Positions 23,041 to 34,232 of a stretch of DNA of 64,000 nt are shown one piece after another. Origin of the DNA: Piscicola geometra (Eukaryota; Annelida; Clitellata; Hirudinida; Piscicolidae); the NCBI GenBank assembly GCA_943735955.1, contig OX030956.1, positions 7,827,145-7,891,144 of the forward strand. Reading direction: 5' to 3'. Both the position numbers and the translations under genes were made by a program. The notes beneath the pieces are model-generated. The model searched no databases. It was not told where the DNA came from and worked only from the letters and a program-made list of their open reading frames with translations. How positions within the stretch are numbered: the stretch's first letter is position 1; every line of letters begins with the position of its first letter.

Positions 23041-24355
23041 TTGCCAACATTGGTGACACCAAAAAAGAATACCATTTATTCATTGAATGCATAAGTAGTA
23101 AAATCATGATATAATGGATTGAATTTATTGGTAAAGTTTTTCGAACTATTTGTATTGAAGAAGCTACAATGTAGCTTAGCTACATGCGTGCAAAAAATTT
23201 CTTTTTCAGATACAATTTTGTTTTTTTCTTCTATTTATAAGCTGTCTCATAGAGGTACATTTATAAATGAATATATTGATTTGACAATTACCATTCTTAA
23301 AGCAAAAAACTACGCTATAACAGTTTTTTGCACTTGGCATTCAACAAATTCTTTAATAAACACTCGCTGGCTTTCTCGAGTGTGGTAAGATTCACGTTCT
23401 TGACTTTGTTCCTCTTTATTCATTCTAGCTTTTTTCTTTCTCAAGGCTATTAAAAACATCTAAAAAAAGTATTTATTAAAATCATAGACGCCAAAATTTA
23501 TTTTAAATTACTTTCATATTGGAACTGATCATGGGTTAGAATTTGACATTTTAGTGTCTTCACGGCCCTTCACAGCTTTTACCCTTTTTGCTACATGCAA
23601 CGCAGATACTTATCCCACAATGTCGGTATGGTTATTTGTATTTATTTAATGAAGCTAAGAGAAAAAAGACATCAGAAGGAAATTCTATGTGAACTTTATA
23701 ATGAAAGAATTGATATGATGCTTAAAAATTATTTTTAGTTTAAGTCTTTATCATAGTGAACGATTCAGATGTTTAAAAATGACAATCATCATAATCGTAA
23801 TCATCATCATGACAAACGTCGACATCATGCCAGATAAGTAAATAAAAAATACTGAAGAATACAAATTCAAAAGATTCAGTTTCTGAAAATTCAGCAGCAA
23901 TCAATAGAATTATGCAAGAAAAATGTAAAATATATACAAAATCAAACAATTGTATGCGATAAAGTGATTAAATTGGAAATAACTTGTTCTGTCACTAAAG
24001 AAACTGAAGGATTAAGCTGCAATAATCATCATCATGAAGTACCCAAGCACTTGAAAGTCTATAATGAAATGTACATAAAGTTGAAGCGACCGATGGAATC
24101 TCAAGAAGCTACCGATCAATAGAATCATAAACAAGGTCTCCTTGACTATCGAAGGGTACACTGTGGTATTGAAGACTAATACCCATTAACAAATATCATG
24201 ATCTGCTGTAACAATATATAAAGACTTGACTATGCATCGAAAATAGAACGTCTTATACTATGTGATGGTTTCAGAAAGGGTTTATACAGTTCAGAAGTGA
24301 GAAGAAGAATGAAGGTTTGAAATTGAAGTTGATGAAATGCGTGAAAGTGACAGAT
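23041..24355. other. AT-rich intergenic sequence
   Basis: No supported gene or element boundary. Confidence 0.4.
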
Positions 24356-24357
24356 GT

Positions 24358-24500
24358 GGATGGAAGGAAGGAAGGAAGGAAGGACGGAAGGAAGGACGGA
24401 AGGAAGGAAGGAAGGAAGGAAGGAAGGAAGGAAGGAAGGAAGGAAGGAAGGAAGGAAGGAAGGAAGGAAGGAAGGAAGGAAGGAAGGAAGGAAGAAAGGA
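24358..24500 (+). repeat. (GGAA)n microsatellite
   Basis: About 140 bases of nearly pure GGAA units with two GGAC variants at the left. Arg-Lys-Glu-Gly and Leu-Pro-Ser-Phe repeat frames across it are artefacts. It lies about 410 bases past the stop codon of the G-alpha gene. Confidence 0.95.
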
Positions 24501-24911
24501 AGGGAGGAAAAGTAAGGAGATGAAGTGGTTGTGATTGGAAGGTGATGGTAGAGTAATCGTGATTGATATGTCAATGGAATACTACCGTAAGTTTTAAGGA
24601 CCGTAATGCCTAAAGGCGCTTTGGCATTAATTTTTGTAAGAAAATAAAATGTATGGAGACGATTGGACATTCCTAAAAACACAGATGTTGATTATGGTGA
24701 CGACGCAGAAAATACAGGTTAAAATGGCTTTTCCACATAGCCGATAAAGTTTTGAAATTACCTCAAAAATGCAGTCTAGCTTTTAGCCAAAAAATGCACC
24801 GTTTTTTTCAGAATAATACATTGGTTTAGAAAAATTGTCAGAAAAATGAATATACAATTTCGAAGAATTGTCATACGAATTTGGAGAAGTCTTTGGCGCA
24901 GCTCTGTGTGG

Positions 24912-26266
24912 TCACAGGAGGATGAGGTCTTTGAGATGCTTCTCCAGTATGGTTTCTCTAGAGGCGGCAAAGACGAGCTTGATATTCTCGGTGTCGATGG
25001 CAGTGGTGAAGTGGTGGAAGAGGGTTCGACTGTGGTTTCTTCTTCGTGAACTGAACAACTCTAGTTGGAAATTCTTGACGTCGTTCAGGTTGGAGGGGTT
25101 GGCAGAGGCAGGGAATTTATCGGGAAAGTAATTCTTGATGCTAGATTTTTTAATCTTCTCGGCCAGCAAGTCAGTTTTGTTGAGGAAGAGAATGATGGAG
25201 ACATTGACAAAGGTTTTGTTGTTGATGATGGCGTCAAAGATGTCGCACGACTCGACCAACCGGTTTGTCTGCTTGTCCTCCAGCAGCACCTGGTCAAACT
25301 CGCTGCACGAGACCAGGAAAAGGATGCATGTCACATCCTCAAACAACTCGTACCACTTGCGTCGCTGCGACCGCTGTCCTCCCACGTCAATGAAGCGGAA
25401 GGGGACTCCTTTGATGTCAAACTCAAACTCGGAGATGCAGCGCGTTGGTCGGCGTGCGTGCAGAATGTCCAGGTTTGATGGCTTATAGGCCTGTGTGTTT
25501 GAAATTATTTGATGCTCAAGTAAGGTAAGCATGACCATTGTATTGGGAAGCTACTAAACTATTTTCAGACAATTTTTTAAATCAATCAATTGATGACTTT
25601 AATGCTTCAATAAACTCATGAAAAGTTTTCAATTAAAAAACGTACACGGCAGCCGATTCTTGTCAGATTTTCCATAAAGTACTTAAGAGAATCTCCCTAC
25701 AAAATATAAACAGTCCCCATTAAAATGAATGTGAAGTTCATAACGAATAGGCTGAATAATATGAAGCAATACAAACGATTTGTATTTGAAGAGCTCACCA
25801 AATGAAACTCCTTCCTCCTCTCGAAGGCCTCTTGGATACCTCGGTCAAGCCACAACTCCCCCACCGCTGGCTTGCATTGCATGAAGAGATCTTCTGTGAT
25901 TCTTGTGTCATAGTTCCTGAGAAGGAAATCTGCGTTTTCATAACTCTCCTCTCTTGAGAACCTCATTTGCATCTTCCTGCTGGCCTCCACAAGAACTATG
26001 ATGCCTCTGATGATGTTGTCGTATATGGTCACTTTGTACATCATGATTTCTTCGGGCAGGAAATCTTTTCCGTTTATTATCCGCATTTGTTTCATTAGAG
26101 TAGTCTTGCCACTCTCACCAGATCCAAGCAGAAGTATCTTAACGGTTCTTCTGAGTCTTTCCTTTTCTCTGGCCACATCAAGTATGATTTCGTGATTTTT
26201 CCTCTCGACTTCTTTTTCTTCTATGCTTCCTGACGACAAACAACAGAGCCTCAGCGAGTCCGCCAT
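24912..26266 (-). CDS. Heterotrimeric G protein alpha subunit, G12/13 class
   Basis: This class couples receptors to RhoGEFs at the plasma membrane. Three coding exons in phase 0: 25799-26266 (residues 1-156), 25646-25696 (157-173) and 24912-25490 (174-365). The 365-residue product has the P-loop LLLGSGESGKTT, switch I region LHARRPTR, switch II DVGGQRSQRRKWYE, NKTDLL for guanine recognition, and FTTAIDTENI in place of the TCA motif. The last, together with SSEFDQVL-like and EDKQTNRLVES sequences, marks G12/13 rather than Gi, Gq or Gs. Adjacent cysteines near the N-terminus (LRLCCLSS) suit palmitoylation; there is no Gly2 for myristoylation. The C-terminus LKDLILL lacks the Gi pertussis-toxin cysteine. 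The P-loop has Thr where most G-alphas have Ser. CHMP4 lies 517 bases upstream on the same strand. Confidence 0.92.
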
Positions 26267-26782
26267 GATTGATCTTTTAAGTGCTTTGCGAAAAGATGGG
26301 CGTTCTACATGCAGTCTTAAAATTTAAATTATTATTAAATCCCGTGATGACTGTCTCTTAAATAAGTAACCAAAGAAATTGAAAACCATGGTTAAAAGTT
26401 CTCGAAATAAAAATATGTCATTAAAATGATTCATAATAAGAAAAAATATTCAGACATTCAACGCTAGTTTTGTAACGGTTTGAAATGAATTGTATGTGGA
26501 CAATGAGTGAATTGAAGGTGTTTCACCGCACGCACCCACCAATTCTACCCTCCAATATTGATCATGTATGAAAATTTATTGAAATCGAAAGATTAATAGT
26601 GTATATTACATGTGTAGGTATGTGTTTACGAAAGTAACAATATAGTCAACTAATGAATTCATTAAAAAAGATTTAAAAGCTGCTTTTTGTTTTCAAATTA
26701 TATTCAGACAATTAGATAAAATGTGCAAGTTATACTAAAAATGGAAAAATCATCTTCATCAATATCGACAATCACTGAAGCC

Positions 26783-28102
26783 TTAAGAAGCCCACATCTC
26801 AAGTTCTCTGACGTCATCGTCGTCATTGGACGCCTTCGATTTGGCTGAAGAGGAAGAATCAAGAAGTAAGAATGCATGTAGGAAAATGAATGAATGGCAT
26901 GCTAAGACAACCACACCATAACTTCCACACATCCTCACAAGCACCTACCTGCAATGGGCTCGGAGATGGGCTGGTTGGGAACGGTGGGCAGGTTGTCGAT
27001 GGCGGGTCCCACCTTCACCAACTCCTCATCGAGTGCCTCCTGCTCCAACTCCTCCAACTCTGCCAGCAAGTCATCCTGTGGTGGTTTATAATGGCCTAGT
27101 TTTAAAAATGAGCAATGCTAAAAAGAATATTTGTTCTTTGGAACAGTGAGATTCTTGTGAATGTTTGAATGATGCATTGAAGATCAAGGTTTCTCACCTC
27201 ATCAACATCCTGTCCGAATCCAACCGGGTTCGAAATGGCAGACGAGATTTCATTGGCCACTTCGTTCTGTTCAGCCACGTCATCCATCAGCTTGTGCACG
27301 TCTTCCACATTCCTGGGGGAGTTTTGAAGTATATTTTAATAGATAATTTATATACGTTTAGAATAAATCAAAGCAAATTATGAAATGCTAATAATTTTCA
27401 AATATTCAGCAACTATCACAGTAATTTTTGATGATTGAACAAAATTATATTTAAGAAATGAATTTTTTAAAGCAATAAAAAGATAAATAAATCAAGACAA
27501 TGTAAGTCAATTAAAATGTTAAAAATTCAACGTGGTCACAAAGAATCGGAAATATCCAGACGAGCACAAACATGTTCTTGTGGGCGGCTTGAAGGGCCAC
27601 TGCAGCATCTCCCATCACACTGAGCACTTCAGTGTTTGTCGAGGCATTCTCTAGAGCCTCCCTTTGGAACTCTATTGTGGACAGGGTGCCATCAATTTGG
27701 TTCAACTGTTTCTCATACCTTTTTTTCCTCTTTAATGCCTGAATTGCAGCTGGTAAAAAAGTTTGGTGTATTTAATTTTTTTACTTCTTTGTTGGATGTC
27801 AGTTTAAAAAAAAATAATTTAATGAAAACGAAGAAATTATGTTATACTCAAGTCTTGTAAAATACTATGAGATGATTCATATTTTCGTGATTTACGAATA
27901 ATTATAAAAAAAACTAGTTTGAACCTCTTTTATTTTTTGTTCCATTTTTCTTAGCCACGGAAATTTCAAGCTCAATTTTTTTTTCTAAAAAATCGGACTT
28001 TTTTTGTAATATTTCCTCAGTTTCCCTTAATCGTTGTATAGCTTCTTGTGGTGTAGGGGCTTTACTACCCTTTTTACCAAACATTTGATTCAAAAAATTC
28101 AT
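26783..28102 (-). CDS. CHMP4: Charged multivesicular body protein 4 (ESCRT-III, SNF7)
   Basis: CHMP4/SNF7 polymerises on membranes to drive ESCRT-III scission in endosomal sorting, cytokinesis and membrane repair. Five exons: 27925-28102, 27572-27749, 27198-27312, 26949-27075 and 26783-26844, whose phases all agree, giving 219 residues (the family is about 220-225). The core reads PTPQEAIQRLRETEE, FLEKKIELEISVAKKNGTKN, ALKRKKRYEKQLNQIDGTLS, TIEFQREALENA, then VHKLMDDVAEQNEVANEISS and SNPVGFGQDVDE. The acidic MIM-bearing part (LLAELEELEQEALDEEL) and the C-terminal RELEMWAS helix, the ALIX Bro1-binding site, are kept. A minus-strand AATAAA is at plus 26575-26580. It is divergent to CDC26, 351 bases away. 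Confidence 0.95.
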
Positions 28103-28453
28103 GATTTTGTTACCGATTCACAAATAATTAAGTGTTAGTTGAGAAAAAAGTGCAAAATTGCTATTGAATATTTTCTATTTAAAGACACTAAATGTTTTAA
28201 AGAACACTTGTATTATAATTTTAGAAGTCTTAGATTATTGCTTAATAAAATTTCAAATTTAAACTCATAAAAAGAATAATTTAAAATGGTGGCATTCGTC
28301 ACAAAATAATAAATTAACTAATAAATTTAAAACTTAACTTAAATATAAAATTTACGTTTAAAAAGTATACACTAAAACTGAATAAGCATATAAAATTTTT
28401 AATATATACATATATTTCAATTAAAAACATTTCATCTTAATATCAGTGAAATT
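28103..28453. promoter_or_regulatory. Shared CHMP4/CDC26 promoter interval
   Basis: The 351 bases between the two start codons must hold both 5' UTRs and promoters. The sequence is very AT-rich and shows no clear TATA box placed for either gene. Confidence 0.5.
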
Positions 28454-28776
28454 ATGCTACGCCGGGACCCTACAAGGATTGAAATGCAGCTGGAAAACAT
28501 AAATGAGTGGTCTGTAGGCAGGTTTGAGAGAATGAAGAATGACCCAGAAGCTTTAGCTGCTTTAGCAGGTTTAAATGATTTAACAGATTTGAACTGTTTT
28601 CAAATTTAGTGGTCTCATGCTTTTCTGAATCTAAATGATACTTCAAAGTGCTTATTAATTTCTATACAGATTCCTCAAAAGACCAGAAACGAGACTTGCT
28701 CCATGAGAGAATAGGTTATGAATCCAACAAACAGTCAACTCCCATGATCCAACCCTATCAGATGAACATTCGATGA
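28454..28776 (+). CDS. CDC26: Anaphase-promoting complex subunit CDC26
   Basis: CDC26 is a small APC/C subunit whose N-terminal residues thread through the TPR superhelix of CDC16/APC6 and stabilise it. Two exons, 28454-28568 and 28670-28776, join in phase 1 (GCAG/gtttaa, acceptor tatacag) to give 73 residues. The start MLRRDPTRIEMQLENINEW matches the family's MLRR.PTR.E signature directly after the initiator Met. The second conserved block, KRDLLHERIGYES, matches the RIGY motif near the C-terminus. The linker between them is shorter than in vertebrates. The gene is head-to-head with CHMP4 and has a 101-base intron. Confidence 0.88.
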
Positions 28777-29912
28777 GGGGGCTGCAAATTGCTAAGACCA
28801 ATTGCATTTTAAACTTTTGCAAAAGATTAAATTTAATTTTTCAGAATTAAGTTTAACTAAGCTGAAACAGTGTTTAACAATAGATTAACAATAGCTTTTG
28901 TTGAGTTTTAAAGTATTTTTTCATTTTTTTGAGATATAAAAAATGATATTTCCTTATTATATGTAATAAATGATAATTGGCTAGAGAAGAAATGCCTAGG
29001 TAGAGCTTTTTAGTAAGAGTAGAATTTTGAATAGTTTAAATGAGGATGGAAACAGCCTTCTATGAAAGATATGTTAATTTGTTTGTTAGAACAACTGATG
29101 GTTGACTGAACAATGTATAAGGATTAGATTTGGGAGAGGAGGCTGATGATGATGAAAGGATCGACTAGAAAGGTTTATTTCGAAAATTTTAAATTAGTTT
29201 ATTGATTTCAAATAGAGTGATTTCATTTTCTGAGTGTTATGACGAAAATACGATAAGCGAGCGATTGTTGATGTTTTGGTGAATAGTTGTGATCTCTTCA
29301 ATGAAATACTTGTTGAATGTATGTACTAGGGATTTGTTATAATTATCAGAAATATTTGGGTTATTAGCGTTATTGTGATGGAGTAATTTGTTGAGTAATT
29401 TGTTGAGATTGCGTCATTTAACTCGAGGTTTGTTCGAAGAGTTCACTTCTGCATGAAGAAGCTCAATCCTGGAGCTAAGAGTGGAGTTTTTTGCTTTAAT
29501 TTCATCATTGTCGTAGACCTATTTGTCTTCTGCCGAAAAGGTTTGGAAATATTCTTTTTCACATTTCCTTCTCCGCCTTCAGTCAGAGGATGCATGGGTT
29601 TGTTAGTAGTGCGAAAAGCTTTAGTTTTTAAAGGAGCATGTTGTATATAAGGCTATGCATATGAAAATAAAGAGTTACTTAAGAATTTAATTGCCCTTCA
29701 CATCTTGTGAGTGGTTGGAAGCTTGGAGAAAGGAGCGTGAAAAACAGGACCCGATTGAAGGGGTCGTTGGTTACCAGGAAGAAGATTGGGAAGCTGGAAC
29801 GAGTGATACTGAGATGTGTGGGTGTGATTTGGATACAGCGGGAAAGAAAAGAAAGGGGGAGATGATAAATGTATAGTGTCGAAACAAAGGTACTATAAAT
29901 ATAATACTATTA
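28777..29912. other. CDC26 3' flank and unassigned sequence
   Basis: Contains a 3' UTR-like stretch, then frames at 29453-29650 and 29691-29876. The second encodes CEWLEAWRKEREKQ and acidic residues and is unusually GC-balanced. I cannot assign either to a family or link them by splicing. Confidence 0.35.
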
Positions 29913-30501
29913 CTTCTACACAGTGATGGGCACTCAACTACTTTTGAGTAGTTAAACTTTTGCTAACTACTTAACTACTTTTGAGTAGTTAAACTACTAG
30001 TTAACTACTAACTACTTTTCAATAGTTAAACTTTAAGGGCTTAACTACTTTTCAGTAGTTGGAGTAGTTAAATACATTTCAACTATTTTTCTCAAAGTTA
30101 AGCATATATTATATCGACACCGGCTGTAATACTTATCAATCAATACCTTACTGTTATACTCATATTACTGTTTATGTCTACATAGGTAAGACAGAGAAGA
30201 GAAATATAATTGTCACTAATAACACTCTGTAATTTTCTTGATATCAGAACAGTCAACACAAAAACAATGGAAGTATTTAATCATATATATAGAATAAATT
30301 ATATATATAGATGTATTTACTGCTCAATTGCTGGTGGTATTCAAGTACAATGTACTGGGTAGGACTATTAAGTAGTACAAATATTCATAATATCTTTAAA
30401 ACTCAGAGTGATTACAATAAAATAGCCAGTTTAAACAGTTTTTAGAGTTTTATAACACAAAGACAAATAAAAGACAGTTTTATAACTTTTACACTATAGC
30501 G

Positions 30502-30990
30502 TTACTCTTTAATAACGCTCTCAGCTTTGGTTACTTGCCTTAAGAAGACAAGTTTTTCAAACATGCTGTCAGAAAGTTTGCAACGCCTTGGAACCAGAAT
30601 TTGTCCAGCAGCACTGAACAACCTTTCGACTGCCGCACTACTGGGCAAGGATGCATCAAATTTCAGAAAGGCATTACACAGTCGAAGAAATTTAAATAGA
30701 ACTTTTAGTTCAGTGTCAGTACTAGAAAGATAACTATGAATTTCTTCTTCTATGCTGCTGTCAACAGTAGTGTCAGTATTATTGCTTTCTGTCACAAAGG
30801 AATACAATTGGCTCTTCTTCTGATCTAAAAACTGGGGCTAACCTTCAGATGCTTCAGGAAATTAGAGCTTGACGAGATATTTCCACTAATCTGAACTTCA
30901 CAACAATGCTTACACGTTACGACGAATTTTTTTTCGTCAGATTTAATACTTGGGTTTTTCAAATGTTCTTTTACTACTGCTGAATTCATG
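30502..30990 (-). pseudogene. Internally deleted hAT transposase (BED finger plus dimerisation domain)
   Basis: From the ATG near 30988 the minus strand encodes MNSAVVKEHLKNP, then FVVTCKHCCEVQIS and SSSNFLKHLK, a BED finger with CxxC and a terminal His. After a junction near 30830, where the frame breaks, it continues FVTESNNTDT, LPSSAAVERLFSAAGQIL, CKLSDSMFEKLVFLRQ. The second part is the C-terminal hAT dimerisation motif. The DDE catalytic region, normally about 400 residues, is absent. Confidence 0.75.
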
Positions 30991-31139
30991 ATGCAATACT
31001 AGTAGAAAACTAGCAAGGGCCAAACTAACAGTTTATTTTAATTATTTTTATTTCAATAAACAATTTTTTACCATGGAATTTCCTAGTGATGGGCACTTCA
31101 ACTGATATTTATAAATGTGGATTTTTTGTAGACAAAATT

Positions 31140-31880
31140 ATCTTTTAACTACTTTGAGTAGTTAAACTACTTTGAGTAGTTAAACTACTTTGAGTAGTTA
31201 AACTACTTTGAGTAGTTAAACTACTTTGAGTAGTTAAACTACTTTGAGTAGTTAAACTACTTTGAGTAGTTAAACTACTTTGAGTAGTTTAACTACTTTT
31301 GAGTAGTTAAACTACTCTCTACCTACTAACTACTTTTGAGTAGTTAAACTACTCTCTACCTACTAACTACTTTTGAGTAGTTGAACTACTCTCTACCTAC
31401 TATCTACTTTTGAGTAGTTAAACTTTTTGCCTTAACTACTTTTGAGTAGTTAAACTACTCTCTACCTACTAACTACTTTTGAGTAGTTAAACTTTTTGCC
31501 TTAACTACTTTTGAGTAGTTAAACTTTTTGCCTTAACTACTTTTGAGTAGTTAAACTACTCTCTACCTACTAACTACTTTTGAGTAGTTAAACTTTTTGC
31601 CTTAACTACTTTTGAGTAGTTAAACTACTCTCTACCTACTATCTACTTTTGAGTAGTTAAACTTTTTGCCTTAACTACTTTTGAGTAGTTAAACTTTTTG
31701 CCTTAACTACTTTTGAGTAGTTAAACTACTCTCTACCTACTAACTACTTTTGAGTAGTTAAACTTTTTGCCTTAACTACTTTTGAGTAGTTAAACTTTTT
31801 GCCTTAACTACTTTTGAGTAGTTAAACTTTTTGCCTTAACTACTTTTGAGTAGTTAAACTACGTAGTTAACTACTAAGTA
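31140..31880. repeat. Palindromic tandem array (ACTACTTTTGAGTAGTTAAA family)
   Basis: The first part is about eight copies of a 20-base unit (ACTACTTTGAGTAGTTAAAC). Then come longer units alternating CTCTCTACCTACTAACTACT and CTTTTTGCCTTAACTACT spacers between ACTACTTTTGAGTAGT palindromes. Single units also occur at the left end of the same transposon (29936-30065), so the array grew from its own terminus. Confidence 0.92.
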
Positions 31881-31909
31881 GTTAACTACTGCCGATCTTT
31901 GCTTCTACA

Positions 31910-32399
31910 TCAAACCTCACCCACTCCCATCACAGAATCAACATCATCACAAAAAAAGAATGATCATTACCATTACAGCACGATCAACCTTTTTACAGCA
32001 TCAAAATCACTATCATCACCCTCACTACAGCCATGGGCGGCGATTCTGGGTTCCGGGCCACCACAATGTATGGTAGTGAAGATGTCTACCTTAACCCTTA
32101 AACACAAATCGAAAAAAATAACGCCTCAACGATGTTTTCACAATTTATTTAATTTTTTGGAGTTATAGTGATTTGTTATCACATTTTCAGATATTTGTAT
32201 AAATAATTATCAGAATTTAATTCTTTTTAAAAAAGATGTCCCTACCCTAATAGAGAATTATAATGGTAGAGGGGCGAACCATTACAGGTATTGTGGTCAA
32301 AGACTGTTGTCTGTGAATTAGCCAATTAATATCACAAAATATATGTTAATTAATATCTTAATGTCTAAGATTTGATTTAATTATTTGCTGCTCGTCTTG
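31910..32399. other. Intergenic sequence with a partial GGGCGGCGATC element
   Basis: ATGGGCGGCGATTCTGGG at 32033-32050 is one end of the miniature family; no matching second end was found nearby. Otherwise AT-rich with no gene seen. Confidence 0.5.
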
Positions 32400-32710
32400 T
32401 TGCTCGTGCTCCTAAATTTTCTCATATTTCTCCTTATCTTTAAAATCTAATTAAACAACCCCTTGAATCTGGTCTAAGATCATCGGCCTTTAAACGTTCT
32501 TTTCGTTTTCCAGTTAAACACTATTTTGCTCAATGTTCTTTTTCTTACTCCGGTTCTTTTTTATGGAATTCTTTACCCTCTTCTCTAACTTCAACTAAGT
32601 CACTCATAGCTTTCCGTCGAGGCCTGAAGACGTATTTGTTCAAAACGTGATGGCTAAGCGCTTTTTTTCACTTCGCAAAGGGTGTTAAACAAATAATAAG
32701 TGATTGAATT
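32400..32710 (+). mobile_element. Non-LTR retrotransposon 3' end (fragment), copy 2
   Basis: The same block as 22480-22715: AATCTGGTCTAAGATCATCG, CTTTAAACGTTCTTTTCG and the TCAACTAAGTCACTCATAGC segment are shared. It encodes NSLPSSLTSTKSLIAFRRGL and ends LKTYLFKT followed by a stop. Here the true tail is present: GCTAAGCGCTTTTTTTCACT, GTGTTAAACAAATAATAAGTGATTGA. Confidence 0.65.
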
Positions 32711-33159
32711 AATATCAGAAATTTTTGAAGCCAAAAAAAACAAAGTTTGCTTCAATGGGCACTGATCATGACATGTGGCAATAAAAACTATCAAATTCCA
32801 CACGAGTATGTAAAAGTGGATGAAATGTTTTTACCATTTTAAAGTCATTTTAGTTTAGAAAAGTACATGCCATCTAAATAAGGAAAATATGACTTGAAAT
32901 TTGATGCCTTTGTGATGCCAAAACGGGGTATTATTTGAAAATGAAGTCATTTTTTGGGAATGATCACGGAGGTGAGCCAATTCGAAAATTTGGGAATGGC
33001 TGCTGTAATCAGCCTGACAGAATATCTGGATGCTTGACTATCAGTTGTTACGAATAATTTTTTACTTTACTAGAATTGCTCCGTGAAATGCAAAATCCCT
33101 GTATTGGGTTAGTGAGAACTGGGTGGATAAATCTTCCAGTATTACCCAAAGAAGTTACA

Positions 33160-34232
33160 GAGAAAAAAAAACTAGTTAGTGTTACTATCACGTGTATGGC
33201 ATATATTAGTAGAAAACAAACATTTCGTTAGCCAAAATGTGTTTTTCAACATATTATAGACGTTTGAACAATCAATATTTTCATCTTCTGGTGTGAATTT
33301 GAGCGTAAAAAAAGTGGAAAAAAGCAGCTTTTTAAAAGTTTAAGAGCAGAGCTATATGAAAAAAGATCAATCAATCACGACTATTTCGATAGCGCTTTTG
33401 ATCGAATTCAAAAGCGCTTTCAAATAAATTTGTTAAATAAAACCGGTTTTATACCCCTTCCAATATACATATATGTATATATATCAATTCAAATATAAAA
33501 ACAATCAACCTTAATAATCCAACCTCACCCACTTCACCATGATTCTCATTATCTTACAAAATGTAATCTTCATTACAGTACCAACATTCCTACTACAGCA
33601 TAATCATCACCACATCATCTTCATGACCACAAAACATAATCATTATTTTTCTTAATCTTCTTGCCACTGGTGGTGAGGCTGTGACAGGAGGTGAAGGAGA
33701 AGTCCTCGTCAACACTGGAACTGTTGTTGTTGTAAAAGGTTTTCTCTTTTTTGTCGCAGCTCACCTGGTTCCCTGCGGCCATCTTGGTTATGAAAAAAGC
33801 ATTATAAAAATAATTCTTAATCACCCAGTACTTTCTAACTCATCAGTCAAGACAAAGCTGCAAAAAATGCATTAAAATCAAAACTGTCTAAAGTTGTCTA
33901 AAATTTTCAATTAGTTTTGCTAACTATGAATGAACAAACTGCTAATTTTGTGATTGATTAAAAATTTTTCAAAAATATTGAACTTAAGCTATTCAATTCG
34001 TGTTATTAATTTCATGGGTCGTTTCGACCCATTCGGTCGTGAACATTAATATAAATTTTAGAATGCTGTAAAACCGAAACTATTAATGATATTTCACATC
34101 TGAAAAGTGTGTTAGATTGTCATTAAACAATTAGACAGTCATGAAATTACAAAAAAATAACTAAACAACACAGTGAGCATTTGAATATTGGTATGGGTCG
34201 AATCGACCCGTGTTGATGTTTAAGAGTTAATG
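33160..34232 (-). repeat. Interspersed repeat, copy 2 (inverted partner of 7835-8490)
   Basis: On the minus strand it starts TTAACTCTTAAACATCAACA, then GGGTCGATTCGACCC (about 34197-34211) and GGGTCGTTTCGACCC (about 34017-34031). AAATTAGCAGTTTGTTCATT, TGATGAGTTAGAAAGTACTG and finally GTTGAAAAACACATTTTGGC (about 33245) follow in the same order as copy 1. About 430 bases between 33320 and 33760 are absent from copy 1 and include a retroelement-tail match at 33366-33440. Confidence 0.65.

Larger units (their letters stand above)
29921..31901 (-). mobile_element. Non-autonomous hAT transposon with 8-bp target duplication
   Basis: The left end is CAGTGATGGGCACTC (29921). The right end reads ACTGCCGATCTTTG (31888-31901), a degenerate inverted copy matching 10 of 14 positions. 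Both are flanked by CTTCTACA (29913-29920 and 31902-31909), a perfect 8-bp target-site duplication typical of hAT. Inside, on the minus strand, are a BED-type zinc finger followed directly by the hAT dimerisation domain; the catalytic middle is missing. The right third is a palindromic tandem array (31140-31880). A second TAGTGATGGGCAC (31084-31096) marks an internal duplication of the end. Confidence 0.85.

Noticed and set aside
24230..24682. 150-residue minus-strand frame with FLPSFLPS repeats
   Set aside because: It crosses the GGAA microsatellite; the flanks show no domain or splice context.
25065..25488. Plus-strand frames of 117-137 residues
   Set aside because: Antisense shadows of the G-alpha last exon.
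31140..31880. Possible CRISPR-like array of regularly spaced repeats
   Set aside because: Units are palindromic, spacers repeat rather than vary, the genome is eukaryotic, and the array lies within a hAT element.
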